64,000 nucleotides of DNA. It comes from Cryptococcus deneoformans JEC21. Its lineage: Eukaryota; Basidiomycota; Tremellomycetes; Tremellales; Cryptococcaceae. Location of the stretch: positions 413,221 to 477,220 of the forward strand of contig NC_006692.1 of assembly GCF_000091045.1 (NCBI RefSeq). Reading direction: 5' to 3'. Made by a program: the position numbers and the translations under genes. The notes below the pieces were generated by a model. It saw nothing but the letters and a program-made list of their open reading frames with translations. It had not been told where the DNA came from and ran no database searches. This document shows, in pieces, positions 43,817 through 56,007 of this stretch (position 1 is the first letter of the stretch; each line of letters opens with the position of its first letter).

Positions 43817-46800
43817 TTACCGCCTCGCAGCACCCCGAGCCCCAAACATACCTCTCGCCATTCCTGACCCGGCGCCAGGCCCAACGCCTCCTCCTCGGTG
43901 GGCAGATGCTCGCCACACCCCTTGGCCTCCTCCATGGCCCCCCGCACTAGACTGACGAAACGCTGTCCCCCATCCACTTTCCTTTGGAGGTTCAAACATC
44001 ACCACATCCTCTTGCTTCTCTACAAACCCCCTTCCTTTCTTTACTACCGGTTCATCCTCCTCCTCCTCCTCTTCTTCTTTTTCATCCTCACCCCTTGATC
44101 CCAATATCTCAATATTGTTGTTGGAAGAATAGTTGCGGTGAAAGAGGGTGGTGGGGGGAGGACGGTTGTCACGTCGGATTTTGATACTTTTCGTTGTGGA
44201 CATGGAGGTTTGGTCTGTACCATTCCCTTGCCCGGCGGCGTTGTCCTTGGATTGGGCCTGGCCTTGTGTTTGGGCTGCACTGGCGATCCCAGCGATATTC
44301 AATGAACTGATCTGTGCGGGCTTGTTTGTCTCCGTCGTCATACCACTGCGAGCCGTAGCCGCAGCTGCGGGAACGGGTGATGAAGCAGCAAGCTTACCCA
44401 AGGCAAGTCTATCAAGCGCTGAAATATGTCCCATCCCCACTGAGCTTGGGATGTTGACCTTGCCGTCACTATGGGCTGGGGAAGGAGTGACTGATGGACC
44501 GAGTCGGTCGCGGAGCGATAACTTTGGTTGCTGCTGTTGGGTTTGTAGATCCTGAGGATGGGGCTGGGGCTGGGATTGCGCCATAGGGGGAGTATGCACT
44601 CTCCCCCTTCCGCCTGTGATACGAGCTAACAATGCCGCACCAGCTCCAACCGTCCCCATCGACGTTGACGTCTCGGTGCCTTCCCTGCGTTCCCCTTTTC
44701 TCCCATCTTTATCAATATCATTCCTACCCTTCTTCTTCTCTCTTCCGCCATCCCGATCGCTATCCCGATCCGCATCCGCATCCCGATCTCCGTCTCCATT
44801 TTCATCCCCTACCCTAGGACGAGCAGAATCGGACCCTGTATCAACTTCCCTCCGTCTTTTGTTTGCTCCGTTTATCGATATGCCCGTTGTACTGTCCGTC
44901 GCGGCGGCAGCGGTTGTAGTGTTTGAACGGATGTTCAAGCCCGTCCCCGGAGAAGCGGCCGGAAACGCAGACGTAGATGCAGATGCAAAAGGCTCCAAGG
45001 GTATGGGAGGTACAGAAGCAGAAGGAGCAGATGCTGGTGCTGGTGCTGGCGCAGGTGCAGGAGGAAGAGAAGGAAGCGGGGGTGTAGCAGGTCTCCCGCC
45101 AGGACGTCTTTCTTCCTTGTTTTTGTTTTCCCTCTCCCTCTCCCGTTCCTGTTCCCGTTCTCGCTGGGGGTAGTGTGTATGACCCTGCGCACGCCGAGGT
45201 TCAAAATGAAGTGGATACTGTCTCTGCCCCCTATCTCTATACGATTCAAACTCGCGTTCACCCCCACGCTCACGCCCATCGCGGAGAGAAGCACGAGGAC
45301 CTTGAGGCGGGGGTCGTCTCATCTCCCCCGGCGTTGTACCAGAAACTCTGGGCGTAGGCGTTTGTGTTTGGGTTTGTGGTTGTACTTGTGTTGGGACTTG
45401 GGAGTATTTCCAAGTAGGTACGATCCCTTCTCCCGCTCCAGGGAGAGGTTTGCGCAGGGTCAATACCTCGAGTAAATCACGTATAACGCCCCACTTTGCA
45501 CCCGCTCCTGCGCCTGGCATATTCCGCGCACGAGACGCGAGTCCGAAAGCCTGTTGTGCGAGGGCACGTAGTTCGTCTTGGGCGTATGGCGGGATGAACG
45601 CTGTTCGGCGGTCTGTTGGCTGTTCAAGAAAAAGAGATCAGTAAAAAAAAAACATTTCAGTAGGCGGGACGTACGTTGGTAGAGAACAGATAGACGGTGT
45701 AGAACAGAATCTCAAACATTTCTCCTGCCTTTTCGAGGGTCCTGTTATATGTAAACGCTTTGGATGCGTTCTGCGGTCCGAGACATAGAGTCAGTGTCAG
45801 ATATACAACTAGGGAGAGGGGACTTGCCAAGAGAGCGGGTAAGATTTGCTTGACGACCTTTTCCCTCACCGTTTCCACGTCCATCTCTTCTTCTCCGTCT
45901 CCACCTTTTGCACCTCCACGTAAAGCCTCTTCGACCCACAGTTTCAACCCCTCCACCATGTTTCTGGACGGTACGTCATTCCCCAGTGCTAGTTGGGTTG
46001 TCGCTTGACCGTGTTTTGCAAAGAACGTGATGGGCACTCTTGGGTCTAGCACGTTTTCTCTTCTCTGCTGAGCGGGGAAAGGGGCGAGAGTAAGGGAGGA
46101 GATGAATGTGTTGAACAACTGCACGACAGGCTGTACCTCTTTTGCGGGCGAACCCGGTGGGACGAGATCGATGATGAGGTGTGACACCCGTTTGACGGTG
46201 GGCGTGGTTGCGTTTTGGCCGGTGACGGTGGAGAGGGGTATAACCAGATTGAGGATCGTCATCTTTTCGTCTTTGCCTATCCCTCCTTGCCCATGCTGGT
46301 GCTGGGAGACGACACTGAGGAATTCTTCCCGGAAAACATCCTCCACATCTGTGTGTTTCCCAGACTCCAACAGCGCCCGACGAGTGTCGAGCGAGATGCC
46401 GGTAGAGGGGTCAGCGGAGGACGGGGAGAGGAATTTCAGAATGTTTTGACGGGAAGCACCTGTTTCTTCTTCAGACCCACGGCAGTCGTCTGCCATGACG
46501 GAGAAGACGTCGGCGGGCGAGACGGAGAGAAGGGTATGGAGGGATTCGCGGACGTACTTTAGTTCTTGGTCCTCTGTTGCAGATCCATAGTTAGCTGGTT
46601 TCCACAGTACGACACGAGTACACGCACGGCTGGCCAAGAGCTGGAGCAGGACACCCGTATTGCCCCTCACCCACCTCGGATCGGCCCTCGCTGTAGGTCC
46701 GAGGGCCTTGATACCGATAATGCGAATTTTTTCATCGTCGTCTTCGCACAGGTCGAGGAGCGCATCGATGGCCGGGTCCTGGAGGTCCTCGAACTCTGCA

Positions 46801-47018
46801 AAGCACTTGTGGACGAGGGTGCCGAAGAAGGACTTGGACTCGTAGGTCGCGGAGGGCGAGGTGGGCAGGGCGATGAGCAGGGTGTGGAATTTTCGGCGCT
46901 GCGTGGGAGGTCAGCGGAGAAGCAGCGCGGCGGGGCAGCGTACGGCGTCTTTGGAGGCGTTGGGAGCGATGGCAGAGGAGAGCAGCTGCTTTGCCTCGAG
47001 CAACGCTGGATCTGGCAT
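43817..47018 (-). CDS. API5: API5-domain protein with long disordered tail
   Basis: Five exons (47018-46944, 46898-46628, 46573-45828, 45770-45675, 45619-43817) give 996 residues. The first about 400 residues form HEAT/ARM helices of the apoptosis inhibitor 5 (AAC-11) group: FFGTLVHKCFAEFEDLQDPA, DLCEDDDEKIRIIGIKALGP, DVEDVFREEFLSVVSQ and EILFYTVYLFSTNQPTDRR. The remaining about 600 residues are low complexity, with Arg/Glu, Pro/Ala and Asp/Arg runs and RG-type stretches at the very end (GMFGARGAARR), suggesting RNA binding or nuclear scaffolding. Human API5 is nuclear, binds RNA processing partners and is about half this size. Intron 3 has a GC donor (GCAAGT at 45827). Intron 2 (46574-46627) is 54 bp and open in frame, so retention would add 18 residues. 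Confidence 0.85.
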
Positions 47019-47150
47019 GGTGCGACGAAGAGTGCAAAGTGGAAAACGAGATGTGGACGAGAAGACGAAGAGCCGCGACGACGCTGGCGACGGCGACGGC
47101 GACAACAGTTGCATAGTGCAGAATGCGTTACTATATACATGCATATCCCT

Positions 47151-47857
47151 CTACTCCTTGAGCCCGTCGTCGACGCCCACAAGCCCAGCGTCCGCCAGCA
47201 CACCCGCGAGCCACCGCTTCACCTCGCCCTCCTCGACGCCGCCGTCGTCGTCTACAAACTCGCCGACACCTCTGGAGACGACGACGCGGGACTTGTGGAT
47301 GAGCGACTTGCCGTTGTTGGACGTGGTGGAGAGCGCGAGGTGGACGGCGTAGCTGGGCCCGGGGGCAGCGAGCGGGCTGCTGGTGACGACCTGGAGGTGG
47401 TCCGTCTCGATCTGCACACCGTCAGCGCCGTCTGCTGCGCATGCACACCACTTACACGCTTCACCATCCGGCGCCGCTTGCCTCTGAACACCTCGTCCTT
47501 CTCCACCCACCGCTTCCACGCCCACAGTGCGGTCTGCAGCACGCAGTACCCGACCACCGCGGCCCACAGCACCGGCTTGCTGTCGTCAAAGCTCACACGC
47601 AGCGAGTACGCCACAGACGAGAGCGCGAGCACCACGGACGCATAGCCGAGGGCGAGGTGGACGGTCGGGTGCAGGAGCGACGGCGTGAAGGACTGGTCGA
47701 GGAGGTATTTCCTGACAATGTCGTCCAGCGCGGACTTGATCTCGGCGACGTTGGCGTTGTTGACGGTGACGGTGGGCAGCGGGTCCGTCGTGAGCGAGTC
47801 GCCCGGCGGTGGTGGCGGGTGTGTTGCTTTCGTCGCCGCCTTGTTGTTTTTCGCCAT
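47151..47857 (-). CDS. SPC2: Signal peptidase complex subunit 2
   Basis: Two exons (47857-47456, 47411-47151) give 220 residues. The N-terminus is cytosolic (DPLPTVTVNNANVAEIKSAL, DIVRKYLLDQSF), followed by two close membrane helices (HLALGYASVVLALSSVAYSL and VLWAAVVGYCVLQTALWAW) and a cytosolic C-terminal domain with IETDHLQVVTSSPLAAPGPS and KSLIHKSRVVVSRGVGEF. This is the SPC25/Spc2 layout; the family links the ER signal peptidase to the Sec61 channel. The gene ends 133 bp upstream of the API5 gene start on the same strand and shares a 130 bp promoter with the BYE1-type gene. Codon use is very GC-rich here. Confidence 0.88.
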
Positions 47858-47987
47858 GAGGACACGATGTATAGAGCGGTGGAAAGATGCGGTGGAAAGA
47901 GGAGATGGAAAAATAAACAAATCCCGCCTCTCCACTTTCCACTCTTCTCTTTCCACTTTCCATCGCTGTATCCGTATATCACTCGCC
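47858..47987. promoter_or_regulatory. Very short bidirectional promoter SPC2/BYE1
   Basis: Only 130 bp separate the two ATGs. A pyrimidine-rich tract of repeated ttccactttcc-like elements (about 47930-47965) lies between them and probably sets both start sites. Confidence 0.5.
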
Positions 47988-50900
47988 ATGTCGACAGACC
48001 CACCGAGAACGTCGTCACGTCCACGGCAAAAGTCCCAGCGGGCACTCGAGCATGAAGATACCAAGCGCTACCTCGAGCAGCAGCTCGATTCCCCCGCCAA
48101 GATCCCAAGGCCACGGCCCAAGAGCAAGCCCAAACACCGGTCGTACTGTGTATGCAAGCAGGATACGTCAGGGCCGATGATAGAGTGCGATGTCTGCAGC
48201 GACTGGTGCGTCGCTCTCCTTGTCCCGCTGTTCCCGGCTGACTCGTCGGCAGGTTCCATTTTAAATGCATCAATCTCGCAGAGGACGATGCAGAGAAAAT
48301 CCGTACGTCTCCTGGTCCACACGTAAAAGCACTAACGCTTGTGAAAAGACAAGTATGTCTGTCCGTCATGTACTCTCTCAAATCCCGACCAGTACACCAC
48401 GTGTAAGTTTATCAAAGACACAAGGCCAATGGGACTCATGCTTGGTCGGCGGGTAGATTCCTACGATATAGCGTCTTTCCCGTCACCGTCTCCGCCGCCT
48501 GGGCTTGAACTTGGTCCTGCTGGTGCTGGTGTGCAGGAGATAATCAAGCCACGACCAAGCGATGGAAAAGGCAAGAGCAAGCACGAGGATCAGAAAAAGA
48601 AGAGTATACTGGCAAAACGAAAATCCAAGGCGAGTGTGACATATCAAAAGCTGCGATCAAAGAACCGCGGAGCTGATATATGTCGTATTGTAGACCGAGA
48701 CGAGTCGAGGCGGAGAGGATGCCGATGGAACTGGAGACGGAGAAGACGACGACGACGATGGGGATAAAGTCATGGCAACCTCTTCGGCTCATGACTCTGA
48801 CTCGGCTTCCGTCTCAGCCTCGAGCTCAGACTCGAATCCACGACACCCAGACTCGGACTCGGACGCAGCTTCGAACGCTTCAGGACCGTCCCGTAAACGC
48901 CCTCGTCCCCGACCTCGTGTGCCGTCCAAATCAACAAACGTACAAAGAGGCGACGAAAAACCCTCTCTGCCCTCCAGCTCTTCCACTCAACCCAAACCAA
49001 AACCCAAACCAAAACCCAAGCCCAGATCCATCTCCCAATCCCATCCACAGCCCGAAACCAAACACGTCCAGGCCAAGACCCTCCCCCCAATCCGACAGTA
49101 CGTTCTATCCAAACTAACACTTCTCTTCCACACCCTCTTCTCCTCCCCACCTTCCTCCCATCCGTTCACTGAAGAAGAATCCGCCCGTTATGCCGCCGAT
49201 GTCGAGCGCGCCATGTTCCAAGCGTTTAAAGATATCCACCCATCTACCGCTTCCACTACCACCACCACTTTTTCCGCCACCGCCACCACCGGCGTCGGCG
49301 CTGCCGCCAAAGAATCCGCTGGAACGCGGTACAAGACCCAGTTCAACCTCCTCACCAGCTCTCTCACCAAAAACAAACACCTCCTCCGCCCCTCCCTCCT
49401 TCAATCCATCCTCTCCCGCTCCCTCCCACCCACCGCCCTCGCCCTCCTCTCCGCATCCGATTTAGCATCGGCAGCTCAGCTGGAAGAGATGGAGCGGGCA
49501 AAGCAAGCGGTGTTAGAGTCGACGGTGAAGACGAGGGAAGAGCGAGAGAGGGAGAGGGAGATGATGAGTGGAGGAGGCGGCGGGGTGAGAGCGGGCAGGG
49601 ATGGGTTGGAGCAGTTGGAGGATACGAGGGAGAAGGAGATGTGGGAGGTTAGGAAAGAGGAGGAGCGGGAACGTAGCGAACAGCGTGAGCGCGAGCATGA
49701 GCAAAGAGAGCGAAGAGAGAGTGAGGTGGAGCGTGATAGTGTACATCCAGACGACGGTTCATTGAGCAAAGATGTCAAAAGTATTAAAGATACAATCAAA
49801 CACGAGCCAAGTCGTTCACCCACCATCCCATCTACCGCCATCCCACACCACCGCCGCACATCTACATCCACATCCACACTTACACCTACATCCACACCTT
49901 TCAAGACCGAGCCCGCCAAACCGGCGTTTGAGCTAACCTCTGCATGGGGGGCGTCCAACCTTCAGGGTGGCGGGAATGATCAAGGTGGTGGTGGTGGTGG
50001 TGGTCGTTTGGAACGAAAGCCGAAAAAGTTGGATTTGAGTGATCAAGCTATTGCTGGTAGTGTCGGCGATGTTGGCGGTGTCGGGGGAGGTGCGGGGGAA
50101 GGGGATTTGGATTTGGATTTGGATCTGGGTTATGGATCGGGAGAGATGGATTTGGACGAGTTGGATTATACCGGTGAAGTCGACGCCGCTGCTGCTGCCG
50201 ATGGTGCAGGTGGTCACGGAGATGGTGTTGATCAAGAGGCAGAGATCGAAAATCGAGAAGAGGGGGAAGGACTAGGTGAGGAAGGAAAAGGAGAAAACCA
50301 GCAGAAGAAGAAATGGGAAGAGTTGATGGAACGGCCTATTGAATGGTCTGGTTGGGTAAAGTTATTTCTTTTGTGCAACTTGATATTCCAAAACTAAAAA
50401 CAGTCGACAGATCACAAACCCCGCCGTGCCATCTTCTCTCCGGCCTCCCATCGCCCTCCGTCTCCTCACCCCCCACCCCTCTTCTTCTTCTAATTTCACA
50501 CAATCACACACCCAAATACATCCCCCATGGACAGCCCTCTTGCCAAACTCGACGATAGAGATAACAGGGCGTGTACCCACCAAGGCATCGGTACAGTATC
50601 TGAGCGATATGAGATTGAACCCCGGGAAAGAGTTGATCTGCGTCTTGTTTACTTTTGGGAAACCTTATGCTCATGGCGAGGGTGACGGACAAGCAGAGGG
50701 AGAAAAAAGGGAATGGGAACGATTGGTGGGGTATCATGTTGAACGAGAGTAAGTCTTTTTTTTTTTTTTGCTGGCCATCTTCATAAGCTAATACCAAACC
50801 CACCTCCCAGCCGACACGCAATCTACCTCCCATACGGCCCCAAAGGCCCCCCACCCCCACCACCAGCATCATTATCCCCATCTACAACAGAAGGAGTGCA

Positions 50901-52044
50901 GAATACATTTAAAGAACTGTATCTCATCCCCCTCCGACCGGGGGATGCGTTACCGGAATTCTGTGAATTGGTTGACGGGCTGGATGTGCTCAACGGTCGA
51001 TCAGCGGGAAACGAAGATGGCACAGGCGGAGATCTTGCCCGGGGAAAAGAAAATGGGAAAGTGGGGAGTGTGTGGTTGGGCGTTTTTGTTGGGAGTAAGA
51101 GACGGAACGGGAGTGTCAGCACGAGTGCAAGTGCGAATGGTAGTGCCAGTGCGCAACGGCAGATACAAACACAGACACAGGTGCAAAAGGAGGGCCGACC
51201 GCAAGCTAGAAGCGAGAGCCAGAGTCAGACGCCCCCGCATGACCCTCGTGGTCCTCGTATCCCCCGTCCGGCCTTTATCCCTCCTGCCCACGGTGCTTCG
51301 CCGTCCATCTCTTCCTCCCGTCCATCCGTCCACCCGTTATCACCTGCATCTGCACAATCACAATCATCAGGACCGGGACAAGGGGTCATTCAGAATGAAA
51401 AGCTCCAGCAACTCATGGCTAGTCTTAACCCGTCTTCTCTCGGCCTACCTGGACTACCTGGATTGTCCGGGTTGCCCGGGTTGCCAAACTTGCCAGGAGT
51501 CCATGGAGGGGCGCAAGTTGGTACACCCCCTTTCCCTCCTGGAGGAACTACCCCACTCGGAACTGGAACTGGTGTATCCAATTCTCCTCCTACTCTCCCC
51601 CGACCCCCGCAGCATCTACAAACTAATCACCTCAATCAGCGTCTTCCACCTCCTCCACCTACACTTCCACCACCCCCAGGGGGCTACCGTCCCCCACCTT
51701 ATGGATACATACCGACGCCACCTCAAGGGCCGGCAATGACGCATGGGTATGGGTCGCCGCCGTACCGGAGAGGAAGTGGAGGGGCGTATGCTTATCCACT
51801 AGGATCATCGGGTCCGCCGGGGCCGCGGGGACCACCGGGGCCGGGGCCCTTGCCTAGACCTCCACTCCCGCCTGGCGCTCAAGCAGCTCAGGGAGGTAGA
51901 CCGCCGCAGGAAGAGAGACACCATCCAAATCAGAATCGTCAGCAAGAGCAAGGACACAGGCAAGGTCAACGCCAAGGGCAAAGATGGAGGAATGAGAGAG
52001 GGAATGGAAATAACAATGGAGGATGGAAACGTCGGGGTCATTGA
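47988..52044 (+). CDS. BYE1: Bye1-type PHD, TFIIS-middle and SPOC protein
   Basis: Seven exons (47988-48205, 48253-48302, 48349-48402, 48457-48629, 48694-50355, 50411-50748, 50811-52044) give 1242 residues. A C4HC3 PHD finger (about 53-103: YCVCKQDTSG, MIECDVCSDWFHFKC, YVCPSC) is split by two introns. A TFIIS central-like domain (about 295-445) contains RYAADVERAMFQAFKD and SAGTRYKTQFNLLTSSLTKN. A SPOC domain (about 712-930) contains IEWSGW, RVPTKASVQYLSDMRLNPGK and DRHAIYLPYGPKG. This order is that of yeast Bye1 and animal PHF3/DIDO, which bind elongating RNA polymerase II and H3K4me3. Acidic and basic low-complexity runs link the domains and the last 300 residues are Pro/Gly/Gln-rich. Intron 4 has a GC donor (GCGAGT at 48630). 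Confidence 0.9.
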
Positions 52045-52328
52045 GTAGAACTAATAATATGACGATAAGTGATGTATAATATATTTCATTATGTGCATAG
52101 GCATATACTTGGTATGATGCACTAATTACTGTTTCAATTATAAATGATCATTTTTTTTCATAGATGCCGGCGGCGAGGTAGATGACCTTCAGTACACCTT
52201 TTCATGATTCTGCTTCCCCCGCTACTTTCGTAGTCTAACATGAGGCTAAATAAGCTGGTCTTTTTTTCAATGTGGGCAAAATCAGTGCCTTGCATTCATC
52301 TATTTGTTATTACATTACATTACTCTTC
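52045..52328. other. Short spacer between convergent genes
   Basis: The ends of the Bye1-type and C2-domain genes meet here. AT-rich, with poly(T) runs suited to transcript ends. No gene seen. Confidence 0.4.
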
Positions 52329-55095
52329 TCATCTCCCGTAAGGGTCCCGACCTTCTTGCCTTTGCAGATACAACTCATCTGAAGGGTAATACCCAAATGG
52401 TGGCCTGGAAGGAGGAGGCGCTGGAGCCTGGGGCTGTGGGCGCCTTTCGGGCACAGGTGGGGGAGGTGGAAGTGGTTGAGAATATTGCGGTGCAGGAGGT
52501 AGTAGGTGATAAGCCTGCTGATCCTGATGCTGTGGCTGTTGTCCGTAAGGCTGTTGTACATAGGGATAAGATTGAGGTTGTGGTGTATGGGATTGAGGTA
52601 GTGGTGTATGAGACTGAGGTAATGGTGTATGAGACTGAGGTAGTGGCGTATGGGATTGAGGTAGTGGCGTATGGGATTGAGGTTGCGGTGTATGGGATTG
52701 AGGGTATGGTGTATGGGATTGAGGTTGTGGCTGCGCTGATTGAGTCTGCTGATACCAGGGGACGTATCCGCTCTCATTCGTCTGAGGCTGCGGAGGGGGT
52801 GGCACCGGCGACGGCTGCCTGTGAGGCAAAACCGAGGACTGTGAATAAGCATAACTTTGCGGAGGTGCGGGAGGTAGAGGTGGTTGCTGCTGATGAGCAG
52901 GAGGAAGTGTCTGATAATACGGTTGTGGCGTTGGGGACGACTGCGGAGGGTAGGACTGAGGGGTTTGCGGCGGCTGTGGAGGATAGTAACCTTGGGATGA
53001 CGGCGGTGACTGTTGGTGATCTTGTGCAGGCGGTACCGGATAAATATTGCTTCTGGTAGGCGTAGAATACCCCTCCCGTTGACCGTACCCATTACCACCT
53101 ACCGGACTTCCATATGCACCGTTCACTTGACATTGAGGTTGAAATTGCCCCGCAGATTGCTGAGCGTAATATCCTGGACCCGGGCTGGATGCTCTCCTTG
53201 AATCGCCAGGCGGTTGAGCAAGACCACTGAATGAGGAAGAGGGTACCTGGTAATGTCCCAAGGTAGTCGCCACAGGACTTATGGAGCCAGCAGAGTGGGA
53301 ATGTAAAGGTGGCGCCGGTGTCGGAGGCTGACCATGATATTGATTGGAAGTAAATGGTGGAGGCGGTTGGGAGTAGTGTTGATGGGGTTGGGGAGGACCA
53401 GCTGGGCGAAGAGACTCGGGGATTGTAGATGTTATGCGACTATCCTGCGGTGACGGAGCTGATATTGGAGCCACAGGAGGCGCTAGACTGGCAGGCGCAG
53501 CACCATGTGACATGCCTGACGACGGTCTAAGCATCGGCGTTGCAGCGGTTCTCAATCTATCCGCCTCCATTCTCATGGTCTGCTCCCCCGTTAAAGCGTC
53601 ATTTGTTGACATGGGCCGAGGATGAGGTGTAGGTGCTGGTGCTGGATGAGATTGAGGAAGCATAGACCCCCATGGAGCTTCTGAACCAGCTCCTATGGAC
53701 TGAGTCGATATAGGCCTAAGGTGTGGTGTAGGTGCAGGAGCATACCCAGAATGAGGTAACACAGATCCCCAAGGTGCCTCGGAACTGCCACCAAACGAGT
53801 GACGGTGGCTATGACCATAACTTGACGAAGGTGCAGAAGGTGCAGGTGCAGATGACATCGAAAAACTGTTCACAGAAGGATTCAGAGACATCGACGACAT
53901 CGGCCGGGTGAGTACGTCAACAGAGGCCCGACTGTTGACGGACAGTGATGAAGAAAACGATGGCTGATAGCCATGTTGCGCCTGTTGAATGGGCTAAGCG
54001 TGCCGTCAGACCACGTCTCTACGCCGGTTTGAAGTAAACGTACAGGTAAGGGGCTGCTTTTCCTATGCCCGGAGGGTAATCCAAGATCAGCAAAGCTGGT
54101 TGATTGCCCAGGCTGAGAGGCAGGCGATGGTACCCTAGCAGCTTGAGGGGCATAAGGGGGTATATATAGATTGGCACCTGAGATACTCCCTGAACTCAGC
54201 TGTGGTAACGCGCCTTTCCCAGCCGTGGAGCCGAAGGACATGGACGAATTTGAACCGTTAAGGCTAGGGGGACCGTATCTTGGTATAGATGGACGAGGCA
54301 CGTTTCTTTTCACTGGGGGCGCTTCCTGTAAGAGGGCCCGTTCAGTGAATGTGTCCACGTCTGCGCAGTCAAGGATGGTGTCAAACGTACATTGGAGAAG
54401 AAAGTGAGCTCAAGATAGATTTCTCCGCTATATTTTTCCTTGTACTGAAAATCATACCAGTCTGCAATAGGGTCAGCTCTGCGTTGATGCAGATGTGCAT
54501 GGTACTCACCATCAACCTCTCCCTTTTTCAACACGTCCTCAAGGCTAACCACACAGTCTCCAATCAATTCCGGCTCTTTTGCATCATCGGCAAAGCACGC
54601 GACCTTCATACTTTTCCCTCCCTTCTTCTTGATCTTCCTGCTCTTGCTCGCCAATGCCGCAGTTGTTATTACTCCAGGATCATCCGGGACTGGCAAGGGC
54701 TTGCCGTTTAGGGATGAATTGAGGGATTCCGACTGCGACTCTGACCGTTGAACGACGTCTTCCACGTCCTCCAAGATGGCAAAACGGAATTCTTCGTCCC
54801 ATTCTGGGTGCTGTCCGCCTCTGTGATATTGGAGATATGAGTCTTTACCATGGACACTATGATAATGCCAAGACGACGTACCGTTTAATAGGTTTCGTTT
54901 TTTGCTTTTCTTCACCGACGATGACGGTACAAAACGGATCTTGTTTGCCAAAACGAGACTTGTTGGGTAGATTTCTCTACGCAATAAGGTCAGACAGTTT
55001 CTACACCAGCAATACAACTTCCGAAAACGACCTACAGCCTTGCCCACCACCACGATCAACGTGCCAAGCTCTTTGGGTTCTATAGGGGTGCTCAT
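52329..55095 (-). CDS. Inn1/Fic1-type C2-domain cytokinesis protein
   Basis: Six exons (55095-55036, 54976-54882, 54820-54510, 54461-54391, 54325-54044, 53981-52329) give 823 residues. An N-terminal C2 domain (about 8-155) reads ELGTLIVVVGKARNLPNKSR, FGKQDPFCTVIVGEEKQKT, RGGQHPEWDEEFRFAI and GEIYLELTFFSN; it has an insert with SKSRKIKKKGGKSMKV. The rest is disordered, very rich in Pro, Gln, Ser and Tyr, with many PxxP sites that could bind SH3 partners. Inn1 of budding yeast and Fic1 of fission yeast have this layout and bind Hof1/Cdc15 and Cyk3 at the division ring, coupling membrane ingression to septum growth. A coding minisatellite repeats PQSHTPL near the C-terminus. The acceptor at 54326 is required, as an earlier AG meets a stop. 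Confidence 0.83.
52570..52730. repeat. Coding minisatellite, 21-bp unit, about 7 copies
   Basis: On the plus strand the unit is close to attgaggtagtggtgtatgg. On the minus strand it codes for PQSHTPL or PQSHTPQ. The copies differ by a few bases, the central ones being nearly identical, so copy number may vary among strains. Confidence 0.85.
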
Positions 55096-56007
55096 CTTAT
55101 GGAGAATATATGGAGATCTGAAAGGGCAAGTGAATCAGCTACATCCTCAGCAGTACCAAACAATTCTTACAGATGAAGGTGTTAACAAAATGACAACCGA
55201 TCACACAGTCCATAGAGCAACCAGGAGATTGTGGATCGCCGAGCAGCTGCCTGTACGCTGGATGAGAGGGCTATCGTTTGTATGGGCACTTGCAGTGCGT
55301 TGTATGGAAGTATAGATGGTGGCTGGAAGGAAAACCGGGCCTGAAAGCACCGCTGGAAGAATAAGCTGTGCGTTGTATAGCTGTTGTGGACGACTTGGGA
55401 CAGAAGAATCATTGTGAGACCTACCGACGGCGCTCACCGCTCATGAGGAGGATCAGATTAGGCACTCGACTTTTATGCAGGCGCCTTTCCTTATTTGTTT
55501 TCTGAGGATTAGGCCCGCGAACATTGTCAACTCTTAGCCTTACGTAAATATAATGGGCCCAGAATATGTCTTCATATGCGTGCTGTTCATTCATCGTTCT
55601 TTCCGTGCAGTCTCTCTACTCGATCCGCTTCAGTGCCGCGCAGAAACTCAAGACATGGTTTTTAATGGTATTCTTCCAAGTCCCGTCGTGATCCTGACGC
55701 CATTCGCTAGCCACGAATCCGGAAAGTTAGACCGATGACGAACGCCATTATAGTTCATCGACCTGCAATAATCATGGGCGGAACGCAAGGAATAGCCCAA
55801 CTCAATCACGAAGTCTTTCCGCTCCTTTGTCGAATTTTCAAATACATCTCGGAAATCGCATGCATCTTGGATGGCTGGACGCAAATAATTCCTTTCTTCT
55901 TTTGATCGCCTCACGCATGCCTCCCTTTTCAACTTTAGCTTGACGGATAACTCATCCTCAGTCCTGCAATACACCTTGGAATATTCGACTGCTTCGCCGT
56001 CTACAGA
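55096..56007. other. Spacer between C2-domain and F-box genes
   Basis: The two genes diverge, so both promoters should be here, yet 912 bp is long for this genome. A minus-strand frame (55974-55648) of 108 codons reads like coding sequence and is discussed as a finding. No RNA gene seen. Confidence 0.4.

Noticed and set aside
46566..47645. 359-codon open frame on the plus strand
   Set aside because: It lies antisense to the API5-type and SPC2 genes, in GC-rich sequence where stops are rare by chance; no domain is visible.
52304..53059. 251-codon plus-strand frame with Val/Glu/Gly repeats
   Set aside because: It is the antisense of the minisatellite and Pro/Gln-rich part of the Inn1/Fic1-type gene.
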